Source: Bacteroidota bacterium
GTDB taxonomy: Bacteria > Bacteroidota > Bacteroidia > UKL13-3
Length of the DNA stretch: 64,000 nt
NCBI GenBank assembly: GCA_027491085.1
Contig: JAIXWW010000019.1
Coordinates: forward strand, 1-64,000
Direction of reading: 5' to 3'
The notes under the pieces were generated by a model. It ran no database searches, was not told the origin of the DNA, and saw nothing but the letters and a program-made list of their open reading frames with translations. The position numbers were made by a program, and so were the translations under genes. Below are positions 56,131 to 64,000 of the stretch, piece after piece (within the stretch, counting starts at the first letter, position 1; the number at the start of each line of letters is the position of its first letter).

Positions 56131-56706
56131 ATGTTAAATATTGTACTATTTGGCCCTCCAGGTGCTGGCAAAGGAACTCAATCGGAAAAATTAATAGCTA
56201 AATACAATTTAGTTCATTTATCAACTGGCGATATTTTCAGAGCAAATATTAAAGGAGAAACTGAATTAGGTAAATTAGCCAAAACCTATATGGATGGAGG
56301 AAACTTAGTTCCTGACGAGGTAACAATAAATATGTTAGCAGCTGAGTTAGACAAAGCGCCAAATGCTAAAGGTTTTATTTTTGATGGTTTTCCAAGAACG
56401 CAAGCACAAGCGGCAGCTTTAGATTCGCTTTTGGCATCAAAAAACACTTCAATTACTTCTATGCTTGCATTAGAAGTGGAAGAAGAAGAACTAAAGAAAC
56501 GTTTGTTAATTAGAGGAAAAGATAGTGGCCGTGCCGATGATCAAAATCCGGAAATTATTCAAAATAGAATAAACGAATACAACAACAAAACCATGCCTGT
56601 TAAAGATTTTTATGCTGCGCAAAATAAGTATAAAGGTATTAATGGTATTGGCGAAATTGAAGGTATTTTCACATTGCTTTGCAACGAAATTGAACAAGCT
56701 ATTTAG
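56131..56706 (+). CDS. adk: Adenylate kinase
   Basis: The protein is 191 residues from the ATG at 56131, which begins MLNIVLFGPPGAGKGTQ; the TTG-started frame at 56098 adds 11 residues not found in the family. The P-loop GPPGAGKGT is at 8-16, the AMP-binding region has STGDIFRANIK and the conserved FDGFPRTQAQA, and the lid is RLLIRGKDSGRADDQ. The lid is the short, non-zinc form. The enzyme interconverts ATP + AMP and 2 ADP. It is followed by a repeat spacer and obgE. Confidence 0.94.
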   Translation: MLNIVLFGPPGAGKGTQSEKLIAKYNLVHLSTGDIFRANIKGETELGKLAKTYMDGGNLVPDEVTINMLAAELDKAPNAKGFIFDGFPRTQAQAAALDSLLASKNTSITSMLALEVEEEELKKRLLIRGKDSGRADDQNPEIIQNRINEYNNKTMPVKDFYAAQNKYKGINGIGEIEGIFTLLCNEIEQAI

Positions 56707-56835
56707 TTCTTAGTTTGTTGTACTTAGTTCTTAGTTGTCTGTTACGAGAAATACACGACAATTCAGCAATTTAACAATCCAGCAATTCAACAATCCAGCA
56801 ATCAATAAATCTAGCAATTTAAAAATTTAAAAAAC
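56705..56835. repeat. Word-repeat spacer (AACAATCCAGCAATTC family)
   Basis: The adk-obgE gap has TTCTTAGTTTGTTGTACTTAG and then ATTCAGCAATTTAACAATCC, AGCAATTCAACAATCC, AGCAATCAATAAATC and AGCAATTTAAAAAT in near-tandem. It is the reverse complement of the words at 4549-4650. No gene is seen. (Only short parts are quoted.). Confidence 0.55.
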
Positions 56836-56855
56836 ACCAAATCAATAAATAAAAA

Positions 56856-57845
56856 ATGTCAGAGTCAAACTTTGTAGATTACGTTAAAATATGTTGCCGA
56901 AGTGGCAAGGGGGGAAAGGGTGCAATGCATTTTATGCGCGATAAACATACTGCTAAAGGTGGCCCTGATGGTGGTGATGGTGGCAGAGGTGGACATATTA
57001 TACTTCGCGGAAGTAATAATGCTTGGACATTATTGCATTTAAAATACCGTAAACATGTAATAGCAGAACCAGGCGGAAATGGAGATGCAGCTTTGCGCCA
57101 TGGTGCCAATGGAGAAGATATTTTTATTGATGTGCCACTTGGAACTGTTGCTAAAGATGCTGAAACAAATGAGGTTTTAGCCGAAATTACCGAAAATGGT
57201 CAAGAGTATATTATTCTTAAAGGCGGAAGAGGTGGTTTGGGTAATCATCATTTCAAAAACTCGGTAAACCAAAATCCGCGTTATGCCCAACCAGGTGAAG
57301 ATGGCCGTGAAGAATGGAAGGTTTTAGAACTTAAAGTGTTAGCCGATATTGGTTTAGTTGGATTTCCAAATGCAGGAAAATCAACCTTATTATCGGTAAT
57401 TACTGCAGCAAAACCCGAAATAGCAGATTATCCATTTACTACTTTGGTACCTAATTTAGGAATTGTAAAATACCATGATTATAAAAGTTTTGTGGTAGCC
57501 GATATTCCAGGAATTATTGAAGGTGCTCACGAAGGAAAAGGCTTAGGAACGCGTTTTTTACGCCATATTGAACGAAATGCAACTTTACTCTTTATGATTC
57601 CCGCCACCAGCGAAGATATAAAAGGTGAATATAAAATTTTATTAAATGAGCTGAAGCAATATAACAAAGAGCTTGGCGATAAAAAAAGATTGCTTGCCAT
57701 AACCAAATGTGATTTGGTGGATGAAGAAACTTTAAAGGCAATTAAGAAATTATTACCACGTGGTATTCCGAACATTTTTATAAGCTCTGCTAATAATAAA
57801 AATATTAGTGAACTAAAAGATAAGTTGTGGGAAATGATTAATTAA
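56856..57845 (+). CDS. obgE: GTPase ObgE/CgtA
   Basis: The 329-residue protein has a glycine-rich Obg fold (about 5-160, [27 protein letters not shown]) followed by a GTPase domain. G1 is GFPNAGKST, switch II is [16 protein letters not shown], and NKxD is present as TKCDLV. Obg helps assemble the 50S ribosomal subunit and responds to (p)ppGpp. The C-terminal OCT domain is absent, which is usual in this phylum. A perfect terminator follows. Confidence 0.94.
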   Translation: MSESNFVDYVKICCRSGKGGKGAMHFMRDKHTAKGGPDGGDGGRGGHIILRGSNNAWTLLHLKYRKHVIAEPGGNGDAALRHGANGEDIFIDVPLGTVAKDAETNEVLAEITENGQEYIILKGGRGGLGNHHFKNSVNQNPRYAQPGEDGREEWKVLELKVLADIGLVGFPNAGKSTLLSVITAAKPEIADYPFTTLVPNLGIVKYHDYKSFVVADIPGIIEGAHEGKGLGTRFLRHIERNATLLFMIPATSEDIKGEYKILLNELKQYNKELGDKKRLLAITKCDLVDEETLKAIKKLLPRGIPNIFISSANNKNISELKDKLWEMIN

Positions 57846-57846
57846 T

Positions 57847-57884
57847 AAAAAAGCCATTCAAAATTTTGAATGGCTTTTTTATTT
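57847..57884. terminator. Bidirectional terminator after obgE
   Basis: AAAAAAGCCATTCAAAA and TTTTGAATGGCTTTTTT form a perfect 17-bp palindrome with T runs on both strands, serving obgE and the small convergent gene at 57889. Confidence 0.92.
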
Positions 57885-57888
57885 TACA

Positions 57889-58050
57889 TTAGGCAATCAA
57901 ATACCTAATTACCAAAAAGATTACCGCCAGCAAAAACATAAAAATAGATATTTTATTAATGCCGTGCATTACCTTTAAATTAAAGTTAGCACTGTTAGCG
58001 GCTTCATCTTTTTTCCAAAATGTTATATAACTTAAAAATTTTTGTATCAT
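57889..58050 (-). CDS. 53-residue membrane protein, DUF6728-like
   Basis: A short minus-strand gene begins MIQKFLSYITFWKKDEAANS and continues with FNLKVMHGINKISIFMFLL, ending in a hydrophobic helix (about 33-53). The pattern FNLKxMHGINKISxxMF matches my memory of a small Bacteroidota-only protein family (DUF6728); this is recall, not a search. A single C-terminal membrane helix with a cytoplasmic N-terminus is likely. It is convergent with obgE and shares its terminator. The function is unknown. Confidence 0.72.
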   Translation of the reverse strand: MIQKFLSYITFWKKDEAANSANFNLKVMHGINKISIFMFLLAVIFLVIRYLIA

Positions 58051-58109
58051 AATTTTATAAACTATCAGGCACCAAAAATAGTTTTATAAATTAATTAAGA
58101 AAATAAAAC

Positions 58110-58139
58110 TTGTTAGAGCCGTCTAACTTTTTAATTTTG
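58110..58139 (+). promoter_or_regulatory. Promoter of the Nramp gene
   Basis: TTG at 58110-58112 is followed after 19 bp by TAATTTTG at 58132-58139, an exact match to the Bacteroidota -33/-7 pattern. The ATG is 14 bp further on, so the leader is very short. Confidence 0.65.
58112..58127. promoter_or_regulatory. Candidate operator within the Nramp promoter
   Basis: GTTAGA-GCCG-TCTAAC is a perfect 6-bp-arm palindrome placed between the -33 and -7 boxes, where a bound repressor would block RNA polymerase. The TTAG/CTAA arms resemble DtxR/MntR-type metal regulator sites. No DtxR-family gene is in the window, so the regulator is inferred. Confidence 0.5.
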
Positions 58140-58153
58140 TAAAGCTAAAATTT

Positions 58154-60034
58154 ATGAAAAATCATTCTGATAAATCATTAAGTGAAATACACGAAAGTGT
58201 AAACATTCCAGTTAAAAATAATTGGTGGCGCACTTTATTGGCTTTTATTGGACCAGCCTATTTAGTAAGCGTTGGGTATATGGATCCAGGCAATTGGGCT
58301 ACTGATATAGCCGGAGGAAGTGCATTTGGTTACAAATTACTTTGGGTGCTGTTAATGAGTAATTTAATGGCCTTATTGCTCCAAACTTTAGCAGCAAGAT
58401 TAGGTATAGTAAAAGGTTGGGATTTAGCACAAGCCAGCCGACAACAATACCCACAATGGGCCAATGTTTCATTATATATTTTTGCTGAAATAGCCATTGC
58501 TGCCTGCGATTTAGCCGAAATTATTGGTATGGCAATCGGTTTAAATTTACTTTTTGGTTTGCCTTTAATTTATGGGGTAATCATAACTGTTTTAGATTCG
58601 TTTTTATTGCTTTTATTAATCAATAAAGGTGTGCGCAAACTCGAAATGTTTATACTTTCATTGGTAAGTATAATTGGTATTTCGTTCATTGCACAGCTAA
58701 TTATAGTAAAACCCGATTTAATAGAAGTAAGCCATGGGTTTATACCTTCTGAGTTAAAAGGCAACGCACTTTATATTGCTATTGGCATTATTGGCGCAAC
58801 TGTAATGCCACATAACTTATACTTACATTCTGCTTTGGTACAATCGCGTAAAATTGAAAAAAACCATGAAGGCATTTTGAGCGCATTGAAGTATAATTTT
58901 ATAGATTCGTTTGTGGCTTTAAACATGGCATTTTTTGTAAATGCTGCCATTTTAATTTTAGCCGCTACAGCCTTTTACAAAGCTGGCTTTAACCATGTTT
59001 CGAGCATTCAAGATGCACATTTATTACTACAAAATTTATTTGGCAGCTTGGCTCCTTCCCTATTTGCCATCGCATTAATATGTGCAGGGCAAAGTTCTAC
59101 CATTACAGGTACTTTAGCCGGACAAATTATAATGGAAGGTTATTTAAACTTGCGGATTAGTCCATTGGTTAGGCGCATAGTAACTCGGTTAATAGCCATA
59201 GTGCCAGCAGTAATTACCATTTTGTTTTTTGGAAACGAAAAACTAGGCGATTTATTGGTTTTAAGTCAGGTAATATTGAGTTTACAACTTGGTTTTGCAG
59301 TAATTCCGTTAATTCACTTTACCAGCAGCAAGCAACTTATGGGCGATTTTGCCATCAAAAATTGGGTAAAAATATTGGCTTGGGCTTGCGCCATTTTAAT
59401 TGTTGGCTTAAATATAAAATTGGTTATTGAAGAATTAAATAAAATGTTTGGATTAATTGGTTCTGAGTATTTTATGGTAAAAATTATCATTGAATTGGTG
59501 TGTGTGTGTGCTTTGGTACTGCTTATTTACATCACCTTTAATCCATTGTTTATTAAATTAACCAAACAAAAACAAATTGTACCACATGGAAATGCATTGC
59601 AAATTAGTCAAATAGAATTTGCTGAATATAAACGCATTGCCATAACAGTTGATTTTAGTAAACACGATGAAGCCACCATACAACATGCATTAACATTAGG
59701 CGGAAAAGACATTGATTACTTGTTGATTCATATTGTAGAATCGGCTATTGCCAAACGCCTAGGTAAAGATGCGCACGATTTAGAAACACAAACCGATTTG
59801 CAAAACTTACAATCGTACAGCAACGATTTACAAAAACTTGGTTTTAAAACAAAAATAGAATTGGGTTATGGAAATAGAGCGAATGAAATTTCAAAAATTA
59901 TAGCTGATAATCAAATAGATGTTTTGGTAATGGGCGCTCATGGCCATGCAGGCTTAAGCGATTTGGTTTTTGGCTCAACTGTTGATGCTGTTAGGCATTT
60001 AGTAAAAATTCCTGTTTTAGTAGTTAAAGCTTAA
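58154..60034 (+). CDS. mntH: Nramp divalent metal transporter fused to a universal stress domain
   Basis: The 626-residue protein has an 11-helix Nramp domain (about 25-465) with the metal-site motif DPGN at 44-47 and the helix 6 motif MPHNLYLHS. A UspA-like domain follows (about 485-626), with ITVDFSKHDEATIQHAL and the ATP-site motif GAHGHAGLSDLVFGSTVDAV. Nramp proteins import Mn2+ and Fe2+ with protons. The Usp part probably binds ATP and may sense energy or stress; this fusion occurs in Bacteroidota. Both a promoter and a palindrome lie just upstream. Exact ion choice is not known. Confidence 0.92.
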   Translation: MKNHSDKSLSEIHESVNIPVKNNWWRTLLAFIGPAYLVSVGYMDPGNWATDIAGGSAFGYKLLWVLLMSNLMALLLQTLAARLGIVKGWDLAQASRQQYPQWANVSLYIFAEIAIAACDLAEIIGMAIGLNLLFGLPLIYGVIITVLDSFLLLLLINKGVRKLEMFILSLVSIIGISFIAQLIIVKPDLIEVSHGFIPSELKGNALYIAIGIIGATVMPHNLYLHSALVQSRKIEKNHEGILSALKYNFIDSFVALNMAFFVNAAILILAATAFYKAGFNHVSSIQDAHLLLQNLFGSLAPSLFAIALICAGQSSTITGTLAGQIIMEGYLNLRISPLVRRIVTRLIAIVPAVITILFFGNEKLGDLLVLSQVILSLQLGFAVIPLIHFTSSKQLMGDFAIKNWVKILAWACAILIVGLNIKLVIEELNKMFGLIGSEYFMVKIIIELVCVCALVLLIYITFNPLFIKLTKQKQIVPHGNALQISQIEFAEYKRIAITVDFSKHDEATIQHALTLGGKDIDYLLIHIVESAIAKRLGKDAHDLETQTDLQNLQSYSNDLQKLGFKTKIELGYGNRANEISKIIADNQIDVLVMGAHGHAGLSDLVFGSTVDAVRHLVKIPVLVVKA

Positions 60035-60038
60035 TTGT

Positions 60039-60473
60039 ATGAAATTTATTTATTTTATTTTATGTTTATTGATACCTGCAACAAGCATGGCTCAAAAGCA
60101 AAAAAACATTCCTTTAAAAGTAGGTAATAAATTATTTGTAAATGCCTGCCAAGTCAATAAACCCGAGTTTATTGGCATAGAAGTTTACAGCCGAACTGAT
60201 ATGTACGATAAAACCAATGTGGATTCGCTAACCGGCCAAGGATTGAGTAAAGCATTTTTTGATACCAAAAGTTTAGATGGAAAACGCCTTCCATGTTCTA
60301 TGGGCGGCAGGGCTTATACCATAGCAGCCATTGATAAATATACCGAAAAAGGAGTAACACACACCATAGTTTTGCTTTACGATTATTACCCTTTAAACCT
60401 ATTATTGGTTGATTACGAAACCGCTATTTTTAACAAAGAAATTAGCATACCAAAGGCAAAAGGAAAGAAATAG
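60039..60473 (+). CDS. Secreted protein of unknown function
   Basis: The 144-residue protein has a signal peptide (about 1-18, LLIPATSMAQ). A basic segment follows, then a mixed alpha-beta domain with EFIGIEVYSRTDMYDKTN, CSMGGRAYTIAAIDKY and a hydrophobic beta strand pair near the end. Two cysteines (about 33 and 87) might form a disulfide. I do not recognise the family. It starts four bases after the Nramp stop, so it is in the same transcript and perhaps metal-regulated. Confidence 0.7.
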   Translation: MKFIYFILCLLIPATSMAQKQKNIPLKVGNKLFVNACQVNKPEFIGIEVYSRTDMYDKTNVDSLTGQGLSKAFFDTKSLDGKRLPCSMGGRAYTIAAIDKYTEKGVTHTIVLLYDYYPLNLLLVDYETAIFNKEISIPKAKGKK

Positions 60474-60559
60474 TTGTTAGTTAATATAACAAAAATTAAA
60501 TACTGTTTTATAAATTTACTAGCAATAGGCCAACTATTGCGGAAGCTTTTTTAATTTGA

Positions 60560-60832
60560 CTAAACATAAAACCATATAATAACTTGAAATAAAACCAACA
60601 ACATTAATACATAAAATAAATACAAATATATTTTATATACCAACATACAATGCCTTAAAAATTGAATTGCTTTAGGTTCATTTGTTTTAGTAAATGCTTC
60701 TTTCAATATTGTTATTGATAACCTTTTACAGGTGTTAATTAAATTATTTTTATTTAGCTCATTTTGTAAATGACCTATGTACAATACTAAAACACCTAAT
60801 GAAATTATTAAAATCAGAAAGACTATTCCCAT
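60560..60832 (-). CDS. Small two-helix membrane protein, unknown function
   Basis: The 90-residue protein has a membrane helix at each end (about 2-20, GIVFLILIISLGVLVLYIG; about 66-88, IYLYLFYVLMLLVLFQVII) and a charged middle (KRLSITILKEAFTKTNEPK). I do not recognise it. It stands alone between the secreted protein and kdsB. The helix layout and 90-codon length support a real gene, but no start signal is clear. Confidence 0.5.
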   Translation of the reverse strand: MGIVFLILIISLGVLVLYIGHLQNELNKNNLINTCKRLSITILKEAFTKTNEPKAIQFLRHCMLVYKIYLYLFYVLMLLVLFQVIIWFYV

Positions 60833-60892
60833 TTATATTTACCTACTGTTTTTCCATTTTATCATTTAGTTGAGCTTATTGTTATCACAAAC

Positions 60893-60985
60893 CAATTTTC
60901 AACACTTCAAATTGAGTATTATTGCTAATTGCCTATTGCACTTTGCTTATTGCCTATTGCTTATTGTCTATTGCTTATTGCCCAT
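60893..60985. repeat. Word-repeat spacer (ATTGCCTATTGC family)
   Basis: ATTGCTAATTGCCTATTGC, TTTGCTTATTGCCTATTGC and TTATTGTCTATTGCTTATTG are near-tandem. The words overlap the end of kdsB (stop at 60968) and recur as GCCTATTGCTTGTTGTC near 4652. This repeat appears to have shaped the C-terminal coding end. Confidence 0.5.
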
Positions 60986-61711
60986 TAATCGCAATACTTT
61001 TTCTACATCCTCAGGAGTGTCTATGCAGTGGCTATCGTGCTCGGTAATGGCGCATTTTATTTTAAAACCATTTTCCAACCAACGCAATTGTTCTAACGAT
61101 TCGGCTTTTTCTAAACTAGATGGCCGTAATTTACATACTGCTTCTAAAATATCGTTTCGGTAAGCATACATGCCCACATGGCGATAATAGTTATGATGTA
61201 AATGCCATTCAGATTGAGGTACACCTTTAATGAAAGGAATTACCATTCTGCTAAAATACAATGCTTCGTTTTGAGTATTTAAAGTAATTTTTACTTCGCC
61301 CATATCAAACAAAACTTCGTGATTATCTACCTTAATCATTAAAGTAGCCAATTCGGTTTTTCCATCGCAAAGAGCAGCTAATAGTTCAATTTGGCTTGGG
61401 TCAATAAAAGGTTCATCACCCTGAATATTGATTACATATTGCGCATCAAAACCAGCGTTTTTTAATGCTTCAAAACTTCTATCAGTTCCACTTGGATGGT
61501 CTTTTTGGGTATAAACAGCTTTGCCTCCAAAACTTTCTACATGGTTATAAATGCGTTCATCATCAGTTGCCACTATTACATGAGTCAACGATTTAGCCTT
61601 ACTAGCTTGTTCGTAAACTCTCTGAATCATGGTTTTACCTTGAATATCAATTAATGGTTTTCCTGGAAAACGAGAACTGTTGTATCGTGCGGGTATTATT
61701 CCTACTATCAT
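60968..61711 (-). CDS. kdsB: 3-deoxy-manno-octulosonate cytidylyltransferase
   Basis: The protein is 247 residues from the ATG at 61711 (MIVGIIPARYNSSRFPGKPL), the usual KdsB start; a TTG 18 bases upstream gives a longer frame that I do not accept. The enzyme activates Kdo with CTP to CMP-Kdo for lipopolysaccharide. Visible motifs are the nucleotide-binding PARYNSSRFPGKPL, ATDDERI, DHPSGTDRS and NIQGDEPFIDP. It has no adjacent LPS genes here. Confidence 0.93.
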   Translation of the reverse strand: MIVGIIPARYNSSRFPGKPLIDIQGKTMIQRVYEQASKAKSLTHVIVATDDERIYNHVESFGGKAVYTQKDHPSGTDRSFEALKNAGFDAQYVINIQGDEPFIDPSQIELLAALCDGKTELATLMIKVDNHEVLFDMGEVKITLNTQNEALYFSRMVIPFIKGVPQSEWHLHHNYYRHVGMYAYRNDILEAVCKLRPSSLEKAESLEQLRWLENGFKIKCAITEHDSHCIDTPEDVEKVLRLMGNKQ

Positions 61712-61754
61712 TGCTAAATTTTTTTTCAATAATACACTAATGCTTGCAAGTATT

Positions 61755-62194
61755 CAACTCCTTTAGAGTTGTTTTGAGATGGTATTTTCTTTACACAGAG
61801 TTACACTCGATGGTATTCATATTTAACTCCTTCGGAGTTACTAAATATATATATAAATAGCTTATCAAATAATTTCAACTACAAACTAAGAAGAAGTTAA
61901 GAACTGATTTACCAAACAAAGTTCAAGTAATCAAAAATATAGCAACCTCCGAAGGAGATTATTTTTTATCGAAATATAAAAATCTTTAAACCAACGACAA
62001 ACTCCAAAGTAATAGCCCTCCATGAAATGCTGGGTTAAAAGAATAAGCAAAAAACAACTCCGAAGGTGTTGAATTTTATTTAACAAGATAGGGTTATATT
62101 AACCAAATACGAATTCCGAAGGAGTTTAATGTTAATAGCCCTGCATGAAATGCAGGGTTAACAGTATTAACGCAAATCAACTCCGAAGGAGTTG
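61755..62194. repeat. Cluster of short palindromic (REP-like) elements
   Basis: Two palindrome types are mixed in the gap. Type A, CAACTCC-GAA-GGAGTTG, has copies or variants at 61755-61771, 61824-61840, 61944-61960, 62055-62071, 62112-62127 and 62178-62194. Type B, AGCCCTGCAT-GAA-ATGCAGGGTT, has copies at 62014-62036 and 62137-62159. Both share a GAA centre. Types alternate A-B-A-A-B-A in the right half. No transposase is present. They resemble REP elements mobilised by RAYT enzymes. Confidence 0.7.
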
Positions 62195-62231
62195 AATAAC
62201 AGATTTTGTGCAAAAACATCCAAATAAAAAT

Positions 62232-62270
62232 CCATAAAAAAATCCCAACTGATTTCTCAATTGGGATTTG
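62232..62270 (-). terminator. Terminator after lpdA
   Basis: On the minus strand AAATCCCAA and TTGGGATTT pair around a 12-base loop and are followed by a run of T, about 50 bp beyond the lpdA stop. Confidence 0.75.
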
Positions 62271-62319
62271 ATTTTATTTATTTAGAATTTCGCACTCAAC
62301 AATTCGAATTCCGAACTTA

Positions 62320-63708
62320 TTACAAATGAATACACTCGCCATAAGCTTGTGCAGTTGCTTCCATTATTGCCTCGCTCATAGTTGGATGAGGATGAACAGA
62401 TTTAATAATTTCCATTCCAGTAGTTTCTAACTTGCGCGCTACCACTACTTCTGCAATCATTTCAGTAACATTAGCGCCAACCATGTGTGCTCCTAAAAAC
62501 TCACCGTATTTTGCATCAAAAATTACTTTTACAAAACCTTCTTTTACGCCACCAGCACTTGCTTTGCCACTTGCACTAAAAGGAAACTTACCTACTTTAA
62601 TTTCGTAACCAGCTTCTTTAGCAGCTTTTTCGGTATAACCAACCGATGCTACTTCTGGAGAGCTATAAGTACAACCAGGGATATTATTGTAATTTAAAGG
62701 TTCAGGATGATGACCTGCAATTTTCTCTACACAAATAATACCTTCAGCACTTGCTACGTGAGCCAAAGCTTGACCTTTAACAATATCGCCAATGGCATAA
62801 ACACCTTTTACGTTGGTTTGGTAAAAATCATCAACCAATACTTTTCCTTTATCGGTTTTAACGCCTAAAGTTTCCAATCCAATATTTTCTAAATTGGTTT
62901 GAATACCCACTGCTGATAATACCACATCGGCTTCCATTTCTTTAACACCTTCGGCAGTTTTAATTTTAACTTTACAGCCTGCACCACTAGTATCAACGCT
63001 TTCTACCGAAGCATTGGTTAAAATATCGATACCCGATTTTTTAAATGCTTTGGTAACTTCCTTGCTTGAATCTTCATCCTCTACAGGAAGAATATTTGGC
63101 ATGAACTCCACAATGGTAACTTTAGTTCCCATGCTGTTATAAAAATAAGCAAACTCGCAGCCAATAGCACCACTACCCATTACAATCATGCTTTTAGGTT
63201 GAGTTGGTAAAACCATTGCATCGCGGTAACCTAATACTTTCTTATTATCAATTTTAATATTTGGCAACTCGCGGCTGCGGGCACCTGTAGCTAAAATAAT
63301 ATGTTTTGCTTCTACTGTTTTTTTAGTTCCACCAGCTTCAGTAACTTCAACTTTGCCTGGAGCTAATAATTTCCCAAAACCAGCAATTACATCAATCTTA
63401 TTTTTTTTCATTAAGAAAGCTATACCCTTACTCATATTATCGGCTACACCACGACTACGTTTTACTACCGCAGCAAAATCGTGTTCTGCACCTTGCACAC
63501 TTATACCATAATCGGCAGCATGTTTAATATATTCAAAAACCTGAGCTGATTTTAATAAAGCTTTGGTTGGAATACAACCCCAGTTTAAACAAACGCCACC
63601 CATTTCTGATTTTTCAATAATGGCAGTTTTCATACCTAACTGACTTGCTCTAATGGCAGCTACATAGCCACCTGGGCCGCTACCTATTACTACTAAATCG
63701 TAATTCAT
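62320..63708 (-). CDS. lpdA: Dihydrolipoyl dehydrogenase (E3)
   Basis: The 462-residue FAD enzyme has the Rossmann motif VVIGSGPGGYVAAI at the start. The redox disulfide is in GGVCLNWGCIPTK (C40 and C45), the NAD-binding motif is VMGSGAIGCEFA, and the proton-transfer His-Glu pair is in SVHPHPTMSEAIME near the C-terminus. It reoxidises dihydrolipoamide for the pyruvate, 2-oxoglutarate or branched-chain dehydrogenase complexes and the glycine system. OdhB in this window is a likely partner. Confidence 0.95.
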   Translation of the reverse strand: MNYDLVVIGSGPGGYVAAIRASQLGMKTAIIEKSEMGGVCLNWGCIPTKALLKSAQVFEYIKHAADYGISVQGAEHDFAAVVKRSRGVADNMSKGIAFLMKKNKIDVIAGFGKLLAPGKVEVTEAGGTKKTVEAKHIILATGARSRELPNIKIDNKKVLGYRDAMVLPTQPKSMIVMGSGAIGCEFAYFYNSMGTKVTIVEFMPNILPVEDEDSSKEVTKAFKKSGIDILTNASVESVDTSGAGCKVKIKTAEGVKEMEADVVLSAVGIQTNLENIGLETLGVKTDKGKVLVDDFYQTNVKGVYAIGDIVKGQALAHVASAEGIICVEKIAGHHPEPLNYNNIPGCTYSSPEVASVGYTEKAAKEAGYEIKVGKFPFSASGKASAGGVKEGFVKVIFDAKYGEFLGAHMVGANVTEMIAEVVVARKLETTGMEIIKSVHPHPTMSEAIMEATAQAYGECIHL

Positions 63709-63871
63709 TATTTGTATTTATGTTTTGGTTATTTGGCGCAAATTAAAGCATTATTTGTAAAATACAGAATGCAATAATTTTTACCACTTAACTATTTAAA
63801 TTTTATTGGTTTAATTTTAAACAAGAGTTTAATTTACTGGCAATTACTAGTCATATTCAAATAAAAATGAA

Positions 63872-64000
63872 TTATTTAAAACGTTCATAATAAGCACGTT
63901 CCAAATCTTCTTTATGCATAGGATGAGCTAATTTTATTAATTCAAAAGCGCGTTGCTCTAAGTTTTTTCCAAATAAATTAACTGACCCAAACTCAGTTAC
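63872..64000 (-). CDS. C-terminal part of acetyl-CoA hydrolase/transferase family protein (partial)
   Basis: The minus-strand frame runs off the right edge and ends with TAA at 63872. The 42 residues visible begin VTEFGSVNLFGKNLEQRAFE and contain LIKLAHPMHKEDLERAYYERF. This matches the C-terminus of the acetyl-CoA hydrolase/4-hydroxybutyrate CoA-transferase family (V-T-E-x-G-x-x-x-L-x-G). It would move CoA between acetate or succinate and other acids. The active-site Glu lies outside the window. Confidence 0.75.
   Translation of the reverse strand, partial: VTEFGSVNLFGKNLEQRAFELIKLAHPMHKEDLERAYYERFK

Noticed and set aside
61712..61729. Longer kdsB start (TTG at 61729)
   Set aside because: It adds residues KKNLA before the conserved MIVGIIPARY start, and a good ATG exists at 61711.

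Overview
The window is AT-rich, densely coded DNA from a member of the Bacteroidota. Lineage markers in the sequence are gldD and gldE, a PorU2-type C25 peptidase, three or more secreted proteins with type IX secretion (T9SS) features, a LruC-domain protein, a GSCFA protein, Rho with a long disordered insert, a short NuoG, and -7 boxes of the TAnnTTTG type. Weak Shine-Dalgarno sequences and several probable TTG starts fit the same group. Genes for complex I, the 2-oxoglutarate dehydrogenase E2 and E3 subunits and an Nramp transporter suggest a respiring, free-living relative of the Flavobacteriia, Chitinophagia or Sphingobacteriia rather than a gut Bacteroides. I cannot place it to genus.

Layout. 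1-2.8 kb: end of an unknown secreted protein, a LruC surface protein, a small acetyltransferase and a Crp-like regulator. 2.8-6.6 kb (minus): pyrC, a RidA protein, gldD and gldE. 6.8-11.7 kb: korA-korB (2-oxoacid:ferredoxin oxidoreductase) and rho. 11.8-14.9 kb: a sensor lacking an ATPase domain, odhB, and the RNase P RNA gene (rnpB) with its own promoter and terminator. 15-25.5 kb: a T9SS-exported protein, GH25 lysozyme, a small membrane-protein operon with marC, PIN-PhoH, GSCFA, a hotdog thioesterase, YihY and gyrB. 25.7-33.7 kb (minus): nuoA to nuoI of complex I. The NuoG is short, nuoJ-N are absent downstream, and several nuo gaps hold repeats; one gap holds a small gene bounded by a 20-bp inverted repeat. 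33.8-41.4 kb: cysteine desulfurase, a glycosyltransferase, an HSDR_N nuclease-like protein divergent from holA, a T9SS protein, an SH3 lipoprotein, a HIRAN protein and an odd tRNA-Phe. 41.5-45.7 kb: a long non-coding leader, grpE, a dnaJ missing half of its zinc-binding motifs, and a toxin-antitoxin pair between two 51-bp copies of the 3' end of a glycosyltransferase gene. 45.8-54.5 kb: PorU2 and an operon of a large unknown membrane-anchored protein with a flippase-like protein. 54.6-64 kb: DUF423, SixA-like phosphatase, tsaE, adk, obgE, a 53-residue membrane protein, an Nramp-Usp fusion with a palindrome inside its promoter, kdsB, a cluster of short palindromes, lpdA and the end of an acetyl-CoA hydrolase/transferase gene.

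How the genes connect. KorAB, OdhB and LpdA all act on 2-oxoacids and would feed reduced ferredoxin or NADH into the respiratory chain that starts with complex I. GldD, GldE and PorU2 belong to gliding or T9SS, which would export the LruC-neighbouring and C-terminal-domain proteins found here. GrpE and DnaJ serve DnaK. Apart from nuo, most genes are in short operons separated by clear hairpin terminators.

The least ordinary observations are the toxin-antitoxin cassette between duplicated gene ends, the DnaJ that has lost exactly the two motifs of zinc centre I, the inverted-repeat-bounded cassette inside nuo, the palindrome within the mntH promoter, and the structured region before grpE. I saw no CRISPR array, no rRNA, no complete insertion sequence and no prophage.
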